A program made the position numbers and the translations under genes. Source: Cryptomeria japonica (taxonomy: Eukaryota; Streptophyta; Pinopsida; Cupressales; Cupressaceae). From it: a stretch of 64,000 nt of DNA. How positions within the stretch are numbered: the first letter of the stretch is position 1; the number at the start of each line of letters is the position of its first letter. Below, piece by piece: positions 1 through 11,198 of this stretch. The stretch lies in assembly GCF_030272615.1 (NCBI RefSeq), contig NC_081406.1, positions 248,803,218 to 248,867,217 on the forward strand, read 5' to 3'. The notes under the pieces are model-generated. The model was given only the letters and a program-made list of their open reading frames with translations. It had not been told where the DNA came from and did no database searches.

Positions 1-2
1 CT

Positions 3-2970
3 ATACAAGACATTCCTCCTGTGATCACTAGTCATGGGGGCAATCCTCCTTCTTTAATTAACCCCCTTCCTTCATTGAATCCAACTTCTTCATACATTCC
101 TTCAATGAGTGTTCCTATTACATCTTCACAAATGAACATGACGCAAGGGGGCAATTCATTCAATCATTCCATTCCTCCTTGTAGTGTTCCTCCTATCCAA
201 TCATCCCCTATGGTTGACTATCATAGGGTCCCACCACCTTACTCTTTACCTTCTTTCAATAACATAACACCTCCATCTCAGTCTAACACACCTAATATGA
301 ACTCTTCGACTGAAGCGACCATTAACAATCTTGCACAAACTATCTCTTCTCTACAGCAACAAATTGCCTCTATGAATCAATCTAAGTTTAGTGTGCCTAC
401 ATTTGATGTTGCGAGCCCACTTTCTCTTGATATTGTTCGAGCTATCCCTCCTAAACATGTTGAAATCCCGCATTTGGAGCTCTATAATGGTAAAGGAGAT
501 CCTCTAACACATGTTAAGACTTTTCAAACAATTTGTACTGATTTTGCTTATGAACCAAGGTTGCTTGCAAAATTGTTTACTAGAATATTAAGAGACAAAG
601 CCCTACAATGGTATTGCTCGTTGCCTTCTTATTCTATTACTTCTTTTGAACAACTTGCAAATGCTTTCATTCAACAATTTCAAAACAATATAAGTCCTAA
701 GGTTACTTTGATTGATTTAATGCATTGTAAACAAGGTGTTAAAGAAAAAGTGACTGATTTCATTGGTAGATATAAGCATTTTTATTGCTCAAATTTCTTT
801 TCCAGTGCCTGACAATGATATTCAAAGAATCTTTATTTCTAATTTACAAAAAGACATTAGAGACAAACTTTTGTTTTCTGAGTTTACTTCTTTCCAACAG
901 TTGTGTGCAACTCTTCACAATTATCAACTGACTGTGAGTGAAATGGAACAATCACATCCTATGGCTCCGAGTGATAAGGGTGATAGCAGTCAACAACCAT
1001 TTGGGAAGTTTAAACCGAACAGAGATTCCATCAAATTCAATGAAAACATCATCAACAACAATGTGAATGCAGCATCAGGTGTGCCTCCTATTTCTAAATT
1101 TTTCAAGAAAGAAAGAAAGTATACTCCTTTGAATGAATCATTGCATGGTATTATGAATAAGTTATTGGAACAAAATGTGCTTACTCTTCCTCCTATAAGA
1201 CAAATTGATCCTGCAAAGATTACTTCCCCTTATTTTGATCATAAAGCTTTTTGTCATTTTCATCGTCAGTCTGGTCATGATACTGAAAAATGTTTTTCTT
1301 TAAAGGGTAAAATTCAGGATTTGATTGATAATAATACTATTTCTGTTTCTGGAGTAAATGATAAAGGCAACACATCTGTAGCTCCTCCTAATCAAAATCT
1401 TCAGATTTTTACTGATCCATTACCTTCTCATACTTCTCATACCTCTAATGCGATTGAGGCTAATGATTCCTCTCTCTCATCTGATGGTCTTGTGTCTATG
1501 ACTCCGAATGTGATTAATTTTGTAGAGCAGCAAGAAATCCCTAAAGAACCTTCCATCACATTTGATTCTAGTGAAAACATTAGAGCACCTGATGGTCCTT
1601 TATACATAGTTGCAAAAGTCAAGAATACACCTTGCCGTGGAGTGCTTATTGATCCTTCGTGCATGGTTAATGTTATTACTGAGGAATTTCTTTTTACTTT
1701 GCAATTGAATCAAGTGATATATGACAAAACAGATGTGGTTGTGAAATTATTTGATGCATTTTCTTCTCCTGCAATTGGTTCTATTACATTGCCTATTGAA
1801 GTCCATAACAAATCTCTTGATGTGAACTTTGCTATTATTCCTTCTTCCAAACAATTTCGTGTGAAGCTTGGCTATCCTTGGCTATCTTCCATGAAGGCTA
1901 TTGCTTCTCCTATTCACAAGTGTTTAAAATTTCCCCATAATGGTGAAGTTGTTACTGTCAATCATAGTCTCTTTAAACCAGCTGAAAGAACTTCTAGTGT
2001 TCCTATTGATTACTTTTGGCCTAAACAATTCCAGTCTCTTCCTCCGCGAAGTGATCATCTTTTTAAATCTTATCAAAAGTGGAAAACAGATATGATCCTA
2101 TCTTTAAGTGAACCTAGAACACCTAAACTTGACATTCCTATCATTCTTGAGAAGGAAGTTCTTCCTTTGAAAGATAAAACCAATGTCTTTCCTCAAGAAG
2201 ATTCCCAACCCGTCCCCATGGATGTGACTATGTCTATGCCTGATAAACCTTCTAAAAGTAGACCTATACCTCCTCGTCATGATGGACTTGGTCTTCTTCC
2301 TAAACCAAAAATTCCTCCTTTATATGGAGCAGTTCCTCCTCCTACCTTTTATAGAGAGAAGAGACCTTCTTCTTCTCCTATTATCCAGCCGAAGAGACCA
2401 CAACCTAAACACCCAAGTGATAAGGATGAGAACATTCCTCCTCCTCTATCTTCTACACTTCCTACTAAGACTAGACAAAATCATTCTGCACGCGAACGCC
2501 GACGAAAGCGTCATCTTAGGGCTCAAGCAGCCGCTTCTCAAAACTTACAATCTCCAAAAACACCTTCAACAAGCATTATTCCATTTTCTCCTCAGCCGAA
2601 TATTGAGCCTAAATCTCCTAAACATAAGATGCATGATGGTCTTAATCCTATGCGAGTTAACGATCCTATTTTTATAAATCTTGATGATGATATAGATGAA
2701 AATGTTATTCATGATGAAAATGTTACTCCTCTTGCTTCTGACAGTGAATATGAACTTGTTGATATTGATAACCATTTATCTAACAAATTTTCTAAAGCAC
2801 TTATCCTAGCTCCTAGACAAGAACAATGCGGCTTAGAACATGAACATAGCCCTTGTTTAGATCTTGTGATAGCTCCATCTGCTGTGTTGGATGTTCCTCC
2901 TCTAGCATGTTCCCTGCCTTCCCGAAACATTGATCAGCAAGATCGGGGGGTAGATGACGTGCTAGACTAG
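3..2970 (+). pseudogene. gag: G1 Gag with protease-like domain, frameshifted, 5' partial
   Basis: The frame is already open at the window edge. A Pro/Ser/Asn-rich leader is followed by a Retrotrans_gag-type capsid region (about 480-930; LQWYCSLP and FIGRYKHF motifs). A one-base shift near 775-790 moves the frame, so two overlapping ORFs (21-812 and 763-2970) make up one gene. Next comes a zinc-knuckle-like C-X2-H-X4-H-X4-C motif at about 1249-1290, a form common in Tat-type Gag. A retropepsin-like region follows at about 1590-1980, with VLIDPSCMVNVI where Asp-Thr/Ser-Gly is expected and LGYPWLSSM later. The rest is Pro-rich and basic (RERRRKRH), then acidic, ending in TAG at 2968. Protease activity is doubtful. 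The Gag assignment is confident. Confidence 0.82.
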
Positions 2971-3712
2971 TTACATTAGCATAGCAGATTCTCTCCCCCT
3001 CTCTTTTGTTACTTTTTCTATATGTTATTCTCATTCTTCTATTTGTCGTCCTTAGTGTTGTCTACTTGAGGACGATGCAAAGCATTGAGATCTCTGTTGG
3101 TCTCTCTCATGTTGACTCAAAAGACACATGTGTTCCCTTCTTCTAGGTGACCTTCCTTGATTGGGGAATGAATAACAATTATGCATACATACATATGATA
3201 TATACATGACTTATCATACAGCATACTGACCCCGAGGAAAGCGAAGTCACCTTGTGCTTTGTGTTTTGTGTCTATTATCCTTGGGTTTATCTCACACTTG
3301 GGGGCTAAATCTTTGCGATAACGTGCTCCTTTCCTTTCTCATTTCTTATGTGTATCACTACGTTAAAACAATCACCCCCGTTGAGGCGTGTGCGATCGCT
3401 TTAACGTAGGGGGGCATACACCCTGTCTATCCTTTCAAGATACTTGAAAATTTCTTGGCGAACTTAGCTTTGCCTTGAAAATTTTTGGTATTTCTTTTGC
3501 ATGACTCATAGTGAGGGAACCTTACTACTGACAGTCATGGTTCTCCCTCGTGATCTTCCCTTTTACTTTGTCAATCGAAGTTGTAAGATCCTTAGTCCAC
3601 TGGGGGCTTGGTGTATCTTGCCTCCTTGACGTGGTGAAAGTCTTTCGATGTTGTTTCCTTGTACTTTACCGGAAGTATGAGCATACATACTCCCGCTAAA
3701 GTGGGGGCTAAA
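2971..3712 (+). other. G1 3' untranslated spacer with polypurine tract
   Basis: This non-coding stretch between the Gag stop and the 3' LTR contains no convincing ORF. It holds several short G-runs such as TTGGGGGCT. Its last 21 bases (about 3692-3712) are a purine-rich tract, GCTAAAGTGGGGGCTAAA, directly before the LTR terminus, as expected for the plus-strand primer. The same tract precedes the LTR of G4. Confidence 0.75.
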
Positions 3713-4811
3713 TGTAGCGTCCTAAAATTGCGACACTTGCAATTTCGACTACATTTCGGTCTTCATGATGGCAACGCAACACGCAACCTGAATGGAGACC
3801 CCAAAACTTGCTCACGACACAAAAAACTGCATTTTTCATGCACCCTGGCCTGAACCTCCTTGCACCCTGCTGCCCCGGGAGGTGGGACCAGAACGCCCAG
3901 CGCCCTGGTCCCCAGGACCATGGCACCCAGCGCCCTAGTCCCTGGGTCCTATTTTGGGCCCGGTCTCCTAAGTGGTGTCGGGTCTTTTTGATTGCAAATT
4001 GAAAATATACTTCCCTGGTCAGCCTAAGGTCAGGAAAATCAGTCTATCAGCCCTAATTGACAAGTATATAAACTACATTTTTCTCTCTCATTTGGATGAG
4101 AGATGGAAGACGAAAAAAACGTGGAAACTATACTCAAGCATTCAAGCATTCAAGCATTCAAGCAATTGATCATTCCAAGTCTCCATTCAAGGCTAAGTGT
4201 TGCATTCAAGTCAAGGATTCAACCATTGAAGAGGAGATCACTTACTACATGCTACAACATATAACATACAACATACAACATCTAAACCTTCGCACATAAG
4301 GATACAAACATCCTTAGAACAAGGTTGCAGGTACGCGGCTGAGATTGAAGATCTAGAATCCTTGTGCAGAGACGAACAGATCCCCCTTCGTTTCGCGGAT
4401 TTTTCGGAGGACCGTGGCGCCGGGCGCCATCGTCCTGACAACTTTTGCTCAAATTTGCAGGACAGCGCCGTATCGACATTTTACTACTAATTCCAGGTCC
4501 GCAGCTTCATCCTATAACCTAAACTCAGTTTATAAGCGAATCTTTATGACTTTCTATGCATTCCTAGCTTAATTTCCTTAACAACATTCTTTACAAAAGA
4601 GGGTAGCCTTGCTTTCCTAACCCTTGAAATTCATTTAGCATCCAATCTTACATTGTGTGGGATTGGATCTTATGAGTTTCAACCCCTCTTTTGAATGTAA
4701 AGTCTCCCCCCTAAGTGAAAACCATCGAATCCTAGTGAAACTCCCTTCTCTCTCCTCGAAGTTGGAAGAGGGGAGACCAACTAGGGTTCGACCACGATTT
4801 TCCGCTTTACA
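3713..4811 (+). repeat. G1 3' LTR
   Basis: The LTR starts TGTAGCGTCC directly after the polypurine tract and ends CGCTTTACA, giving about 1.1 kb with TG...CA termini. It contains GC-rich motifs around CAGCGCCC and GGGCGCCAT at about 3890-3950 and 4412-4445, and a TATA box. The right end is inferred from the TACA terminus and the switch to copia LTR sequence. The partner LTR is outside the window, so the boundary cannot be checked against it. Confidence 0.7.
4065..4071 (+). promoter_or_regulatory. TATA box in G1 LTR
   Basis: TATATAA lies about 350 bases into the LTR, a usual place for the U3/R boundary. Transcription would start about 25-35 bases downstream. This is inferred from position and sequence only. 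Confidence 0.5.
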
Positions 4812-4846
4812 ATATCTCATAAGCACATATTTTTAGCATACCAACA
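4812..4846 (-). repeat. C0 3' LTR stub
   Basis: Read on the minus strand this is TGTTGGTATGCTAAAAATAT followed by about 15 more bases, a typical copia LTR start. It is cut off by the G1 insertion. Only this short U3 end is in view. The call rests on the TGTTGG terminus and on its position beyond a copia 3' UTR. Confidence 0.5.
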
Positions 4847-5120
4847 ACAATATACAATGAGCCCCCATTGGCATTGATGGAAATATATGATGTGAAAAAC
4901 AATCAATGTGAAAGAAATCAACAACTCTCTCAAATAACTCTCTCCCACTATACAAATATTCTCTCCCCCTTAGACCATTACACATTTTTTCACATGAATC
5001 TCTCCCCCTTTGACATCAATGACAAAAACACATATTTTCAAACATAGAATCTCACAAATTTGAACATCTGACTACTCCCCCTTGGTAGAAGCCACCTCAT
5101 CAATTCAGATCATAAAATAT
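4847..5120 (-). other. C0 3' untranslated region
   Basis: This stretch has no ORF. It resembles the 3' UTRs of C1 and C2 (31469-31821 and 45008-45376): CATTGGCATTGATGG near the LTR end, then repeated CTCTCCCCCTT and TTTGACATCAATG blocks, giving purine-rich tracts on the minus strand. It is interrupted at 5120 by array A. Confidence 0.6.
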
Positions 5121-5603
5121 TGTTGGAGTAAATAATTCATACATTAATTATTCGCTTAATTGCATTAATTCTCTAAATAATCGATGCCTTAATTAGTAAT
5201 TAATAATTGGCATTTATTATTTAGATTATTAATTAATTAGGGATAATTAATTAATATTTGTCTCCATGCATAATGTGAACTAGGAAAAGAAAACTATGTT
5301 TAGATTTCAAGAGTTTCATGCATTAAATTAGTCTATTATGCTATTTGTGCATACATGACTAATTCATGCATTCTATTTTAACTCTTAGTCTATCTTGTAA
5401 ACTCCACCATTTAGGGTTTCTATCTTCAGAGTTAGATTTCTTTATAAGGATGTCATATCCTTCATTGTAACTCAAGCAATTTAGTCAATTTCATTGTTAT
5501 TGTCTTCAATTATTTTGTTGTTCAATTTTCTCTGTATGTGTGACAAGTATTCTTGCAGAAGATAATAGGGCTTGTCAGGATTCACACTTCACGAATTGTA
5601 ACG
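5121..5603 (+). repeat. Array A LTR 1
   Basis: The LTR starts TGTTGGAGTAAATAATTC and ends GAATTGTAACG; the last base differs from the TAACA end of the other copies. It is preceded by AATAT, the left target duplication. TATAAGG at 5443-5449 is a likely TATA box. A primer-binding site follows directly. Confidence 0.88.
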
Positions 5604-5616
5604 TGGTATCAGAGCT
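5604..5616 (+). other. Primer-binding site, array A unit 1
   Basis: TGGTATCAGAGCT is the usual plant copia primer site, complementary to the 3' end of initiator-methionine tRNA. It abuts LTR 1. Equivalent sites follow LTR 2 (TAGTATCAGAGCT at 20112, one base changed) and LTR 3 (24923). Confidence 0.85.
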
Positions 5617-6143
5617 CCAGATTTGAAGATTCTTGTTTTCTTTTTTTAGAGATTATTTGCATACACAACAAATAGTTTATCTTGGGTTAATCTGCAGAAC
5701 ACCATCAGTTTCAGAAGGCTGGAGAAAGTAAAAATCTCATTTTGTTTTGCTGAAACTGGATACACTGAGTTCATTTTGCAAGGGTTCAAAGTTCTAAGCC
5801 TTACTCTGTTCTAGAGAGTACCTAAAAATTCAAAGCATTTTGGGTCCAAAGGGATCTTGCCATTGGATTTAGAAGGCCTTTCAGACAAATTTTGATATTA
5901 AATTTTCCTATTTTGCGTGACTAGGGTATCTGAAGCAGTTTTTTTTTCTGTGTCAGTCATACAGGTCGTACCGTATGAAACCAAAAAAAATAAAAAAATT
6001 ACAAATTTAATTTTTTTAGTAGTTTTTGAGCCGCCAGTAGGGCTAACTACTAATGGGCTCAAACTGCCAGTAGTCGCAGTCATTGCTGGCGCAGAACGCC
6101 ATCGGCCTCAACAACTTTCAAATTTTCAGTCAATGGTAGAAAT
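5617..6143 (+). other. Array A unit 1 leader, left part
   Basis: This untranslated leader between the primer site and Gag matches the leaders of units 2 and 3. It is split by G2 and resumes at 16133. Bases 6139-6143 (GAAAT) are the left copy of the G2 target duplication. No ORF here is conserved between units. Confidence 0.75.
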
Positions 6144-7250
6144 TGTAATACCCTAAAAATGGTCATCTAAACCATGAGCCCCTAATCTCAACAACATCAC
6201 CAAGGTCCTAATCAAAGGTAATTAAATCAATCTTGAGCACACAATTAATTCTTTAATCATCAAATGTCACATGGCAAATCAATCACTCAATATTAATTAA
6301 ATATTTATTTAATTAATTAATCATTCCAAGTAAATCATTTTAAACAATTATCTTATTTATTTTAATTAAATATCCTAGCATATTTAATTAAATAAATCAA
6401 ATTGCCATAAATCTTCAAAAAAGGAAACAAATCAAGAAAGAGGAATTAATTCAATTAAATAAATCAATTGAGCACAAATCTTCAAAAATGGAAATAAATA
6501 AAAAAAGAAATTAATTGACCAAAAAAGGAATTAATTGAGAAAAGAAATCAATTGGAAACAATCTTGAAAAAACAAATTAAAAATTGATAAATAATCTCAA
6601 AGAAAGCAATTAAAACAATTAAATCTCAAAATTGAATGAAATAGAGAATAAATCAGTCTTTTTCCTAATTTTATCTTAATTTTAGTTCAATTTCCTTTAA
6701 ATCAGTTTTTTCTTGATTTAATCTTAATTTTAGTTCAATTTCCTTTAAAACTGAGAAAAGCATCCAATTACATCAATTCACCTGGATTGTGCTTCCTCTT
6801 GGAAAATCTTGATCGCTCATCATCATTTGATCTCAGCCATTGGTTTCTTTCTGAATTTTCTATAAATTCAGGCTCATCTCTCATTCAAAGAGAGGCTGGA
6901 GAATATATTGTTATTATATTGTTTTTGCTCTAGGTTTATTGAATATTTCATATTAATTATTTAATATTCATTTAAATCATTTAGCTTAATATTGCAAAAA
7001 TCTTGTTAGATTAATATTGCATCCATCTAGCATTCATCATGTTCATATAGATAAAATCCTTCGTCTTGATGTTGTCTAGTCACTAGTATTGCTTATAATC
7101 TGAGAGCAATCATATACTCGCATCTTTTAGAAGGCAATGGGTCGATTTGTTATGGTTTTATTATTCATGATTATATCTGTCTAACCATGCATGTAATGAC
7201 TTGATTGAAGTATTGTGCTTACAGATACAGGTCCACTTTTCACACACACA
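6144..7250 (+). repeat. G2 5' LTR
   Basis: It starts TGTAATACCCTAAAAATGG and ends in a CA run (CACACACACA). The first half is very AT-rich, with repeated AATTAATT and TTTAATTAAAT blocks. TATAAAT at 6861-6867 is the likely TATA box. Confidence 0.93.
6861..6867 (+). promoter_or_regulatory. TATA box in G2 5' LTR
   Basis: TATAAAT lies about 717 bases into the LTR and is conserved in the 3' LTR at 15743-15749. It is followed by a purine-rich start region (CAAAGAGAGGCTGGAG). Confidence 0.5.
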
Positions 7251-7254
7251 TTTT

Positions 7255-7272
7255 TGGCGCCCACCATGGGGC
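7255..7272 (+). other. G2 primer-binding site
   Basis: TGGCGCCCACCATGGGGC lies four bases after the 5' LTR. This type of site is widespread in plant Ty3/gypsy elements of the Tat group. I do not assign the exact primer tRNA. Confidence 0.75.
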
Positions 7273-9305
7273 TCAAACCAAGAACTACAAGATTTCTAAT
7301 GTTTCTTGAACAAATTTAATGTTTGTTTTTTATAACTAATAAACATGTGTTAAATTTGCAGATAAAAATCTTTATTTTTGTTTGTTCTTCTATGACAGTC
7401 AAAAAAGGGTCTTGGTTTGGAGAGGATAACATTTTATTTTAACCGTTGGATCTCAACCAATTTTTGATATGTTGTTGAAAACCAAGTTTTCTATAGGTTC
7501 AATGAATGGATTAGCCTAATATTTTGGGTTTGAAAGTTATGATTGACAAAGTCCAAGACTATCATTTTACTTATTCTTCTGTGATAGTCAAAAATGGTCT
7601 TGGTTCAGAGGGCATAACTTTTTATTAAACCATTGGATTTAACCCAACTTTTAATATGTTTTCTCAATGCAAGTTTTCCATATTTCCACTGAAGTGATTT
7701 TCCAAATTATATCTAGTTCAAAAGTTATAAATGACAGAGTGAAGTACTATCAAAAATTGTCATAACTAGGATAGTCATAAAATGGAAATTCTTGTTAGAT
7801 TAGTTTAATTTACAGTTTACATGATAGAATTTTCTTTTGATGATTTTTTTAATGTTATTTTGGAAATTAATTTTGGGCTTTTAATGTTCGCATGATGCTT
7901 GTCAAAGAATCTATCAATCAAACATACGCTTGCCAAAGAATCAAGAAGAAAATGACTACTGACATATTGGTTTTGCAGGTTGCCTAAGGAGAATCGACTA
8001 AACATTGTGTATTCATTTAGTATTTTCTTAAGCACTTAAATTGATATCTAGTTAAAGAACAAATATGTCTTTCATGTTTTCAGAAAAATCCAAGAGGTAG
8101 GAGAGTATGCTTTTGTCTTTTATAGACAATCAGAAATCTAGACCCTCGAAGCTTTTTTCTAAGTTTTGAGATTTGTGTACCTTTAGCAGGCCTGTCACAG
8201 TGGGAAAAAGCAATCACCCTATGAGAATGACCCCAGTGAGTATAGCTGGACCTGAGCATTCCAACTCACTATAATAAATAGGCCTCTGGTGATTAAAGTC
8301 TCAGAGGATGGGATTATTTGAGTTTTCTCTTTGAGATCTCTCATATCGAGCATTTTGTAGGGCCTCGCGGTCTCAATCACGTTTACATGACTACAACTTG
8401 TTTTGGTACCTTGTTGGGCTATAGGCCTCAATCATGCTTGCGTGAATTCAAGGGGTAATTTCAAATGGAATTCCTGACTAAGAACTATAAGATAGAAGCT
8501 ACCTAATTCACCTCTGAAAGGTTGATAATCTTTGTGCAAGAGAGATAGTAACTCTCCCAAGACACTTGCCATATCGTGCCCCCATTAGCATTTGGATTCG
8601 GCTAATATGGCATTGAGAATCCATTGCGTGAAACTCAATGGCTATATTTTGATTAGCTATTGGGTGTGTACCTAAGTCAGCAAGCAAAGGTTTTCTTCTC
8701 TAAGCCAACTTCCATAGGGTTAGCGTGTTGTGATTGAATTATTATATATCTTGCATGTTTTCTATGTTTTCATCCCTAAAACTAAAATTGAAATACTAAA
8801 ACTGGAGAAAACAAATGAAACAATATCAAACAATTCAGTGATAAACTCTATCCATGTCCAAAGTGGTCTTTGTCAGTCATTGAAACATCAATCCTTATCA
8901 AGAAATGGTAGTCGTCAGTCATTGAAACTTTGTCTGTTAGAATCTTGTCTCTATCCAATCCTCTGTCATATGAATTCTTGATCTTATCAGTCAAAAAAGT
9001 CAAAGTTTCCCAGATCAGTCTACAACAAGCCTAAAATTGGTTACCATCCTCCTAAGCATAAACAACTTTGATAGTGTACCCCTGTCATTGTGTTGCACAA
9101 TTTTGTCGATCATCTTTCAGCTAGTTCAAACAAACATCTTATCAAACCTAGGTTAACTTAGAAAACGTCTTACATGGGATAGATCATTCTTGAAACTAGA
9201 CCAGATCTTAGTTACCTCTTTCAATCAGTACGTTAAACAAACTACTAGCTACAATTTGATCTTGACTTCTACAACACATCTCGCTCTCGGTCTTGTCGGT
9301 TAAAA
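7273..9305 (+). other. G2 long leader with degenerate internal duplication
   Basis: There are about 2 kb of non-coding leader between the primer site and the Gag-like frame. A block at about 7385-7510 recurs at about 7565-7690: both contain TTCTTCTNTGANAGTCAAAAA, a GGTCTTGGTT core, an ACCNTTGGAT motif and an AAGTTTTC ending. No conserved ORF is visible in the rest. Confidence 0.6.
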
Positions 9306-11198
9306 ATGCCTGTTCAAACCAAAAGCTCTTCTAATTTTTTTGATGAAAGTAAGAATCTTATAGATACCTTAGCTCCAATTCCCATGGCTGCCTATGCTCA
9401 AATGCTTCAAGATATAAAGAAAAAAATATATGACATGGAAATCCAACAAAATAGATCAATGACTCCATTTGAAAAACAAATGTATGATATCAAGTGTGAG
9501 AAACTTCAAGAAGTGCTAAAATGATTATGTGATTTGTCAAGCAAATACCAACAAATGATTGACAATCAAAAGCCAAATCTCAAACAAGCTCACAAGACAC
9601 CTTCACCAAGACAAAAAGACATCTATTCCCTAGATAGACAGTTTAAACCTTTGGGGCAATCTATTGAGTCCGCTTTGGAAGAGCTTATTAAGAACAATCT
9701 TATCATATTGCCTAAAAATACCACATGGGGATGGGAATTTATGAGTAAGTATTGTGCATATCATAGACAAAATGAACATAAGACTTCGCATTGCATAGTA
9801 TTAAAACATAAGATTCAAGATCTCATTGATAATGGTTTCATTGAAATTGAAGATCCTAATGACTCACCTAAAGAAAAAGAAGGAACTACTTCTAAGCATG
9901 ATCAAAATCATGAACCTATGTCTAGCAAGGCTCCATATGTAGCCTCCATCCCTTCCATGATGCCTTCATCTCCTAAAACTTCTCAGCAACAATCCATACC
10001 ATATTCCTCAAATAATGATCCTAATGATGAAATTTTTCATGTTTACCTTCAAGGGCTATCTCCTATGGAAATCCAAATTAATGCCAATATTGATACAAGT
10101 TCCTCACATGATTTAAAAATCCCAGATCCTATGCTATCATGCACTCCAATTCCAATCATACCCACTCTAGAAGGCCCTTTCCAAAATGTTTCCCCATCAT
10201 GCCAAAATATGAAGACCTTCCAAGAATCCCCTATGCCTATGAAAAATCCTATCCCTTCCTTAGAAGTGACTCCATGTCAAGAGGATAATCTGGAAAATAA
10301 AAAAGTAAGTTGTACCATAAATCAAGATCAAGACACCAAAACTCCTCAATCCCATCTAATGATTGAAAAAGATCCTATTTCACTAGAATACCATGATGAT
10401 CCCATTATACCTTTCCATTTCTTCCAAGATGATCCCCTTCCATCTCAAGAACAAAGCATCCTTCCTAAGCAAGAGCATGATACCTCTTCCACCTTTTCAA
10501 ATGGTCCTATTCAAAATGAAGAGTCAAACACCCTTTCTACTCTATCTAATGGTCCTCTTCCATGTCAGGATCAAAGTATCCCTTCATCTTCTTGTCTTAA
10601 TCCTCCATATTCACCTCAAGGATCCATCATGCCTACAAATCCCTCTTGTGATCCTATCATTCCTTGCATTCCACCTCCATTTCATAATGGACTCGTGCCT
10701 TCTTTCCAAAGCAAAGTGTATCCTACAAGTCAAAATATTTATAAAGGCAAAGGGGTAGATCTCCACAAGCAAGAACCCCTCCATATTAAAGAAAATGTTA
10801 AAGGTCATGGCCTCAGGGAAATTTCTCAAGATATTGGTATCTCTCATAAATCCTACATTTCTCCAGTTAAATCCAAATACATGCCTTCTCCTTTGCACCT
10901 TCCATCCATTCTAGGTCCCTATATCCCTTCATCCCTTATGCGGGATCAACAAAGGCACACATCTTCAAGTACCTTCCATCCATCTAAAAGACCTACATAT
11001 CATTCCTATCTATCCACGCATCTCCCTCCAAGCAATTTGGATGCCAAGCATAAAATTCATAAGTTAAGCAATCCACATGTATTCAAGGATCAACATGTCC
11101 CATCTAATCAACATGTCAAAACAAAGCAAAATATGATCCAAAAAGAAAAAGAAAAATACAAAATGCCACAAAGGCCCACAAAGAAAGAAGAAAAGTAA
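9306..11198 (+). pseudogene. gag: G2 Gag-tail-like protein with zinc knuckle, one in-frame stop
   Basis: An ATG at 9306 opens a frame of about 630 codons, broken once by TGA at 9522-9524 (a CGA-to-TGA change would explain it). The first 72 residues look helical and charged. From about codon 140 comes a C-X2-H-X4-H-X4-C knuckle (YCAYHRQNEHKTSHC) followed by KHKIQDLIDNGF, closely like the KGKIQDLIDN region of G1. The rest is Pro/Ser/Gln-rich low-complexity sequence ending in a basic tail. I see no capsid core and no protease. It is probably a Gag remnant kept for packaging or as spacer; the role is inferred. Confidence 0.7.

Larger units (their letters stand above)
1..4811 (+). mobile_element. 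G1: 3' part of a Gag-only Ty3/gypsy (Tat-like) LTR element
   Basis: This is the right-hand part of an LTR retrotransposon whose 5' LTR and leader lie left of the window. Visible parts are a Gag frame followed by a protease-like domain, a 740-bp spacer, a polypurine tract and one LTR (3713-4811). No reverse transcriptase, RNase H or integrase lies between the last stop codon and the LTR, so the element is non-autonomous as seen. It ends in a stub of a copia LTR (element C0); bases 4812-4816 (ATATC) are the presumed right copy of its target duplication, and the left copy is out of view. Its polypurine tract and LTR start match those of G4. Confidence 0.8.

Noticed and set aside
3659-4299. Short ORFs in the G1 LTR
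   Set aside because: They are under 75 codons, overlap on both strands and lie in LTR sequence with no recognisable domain.
6085-6130. Copy of the GGCGCC/ACAACTTT module in the array A leader
   Set aside because: The resemblance is partial and mostly disappears in units 2 and 3, so I treat it as chance.
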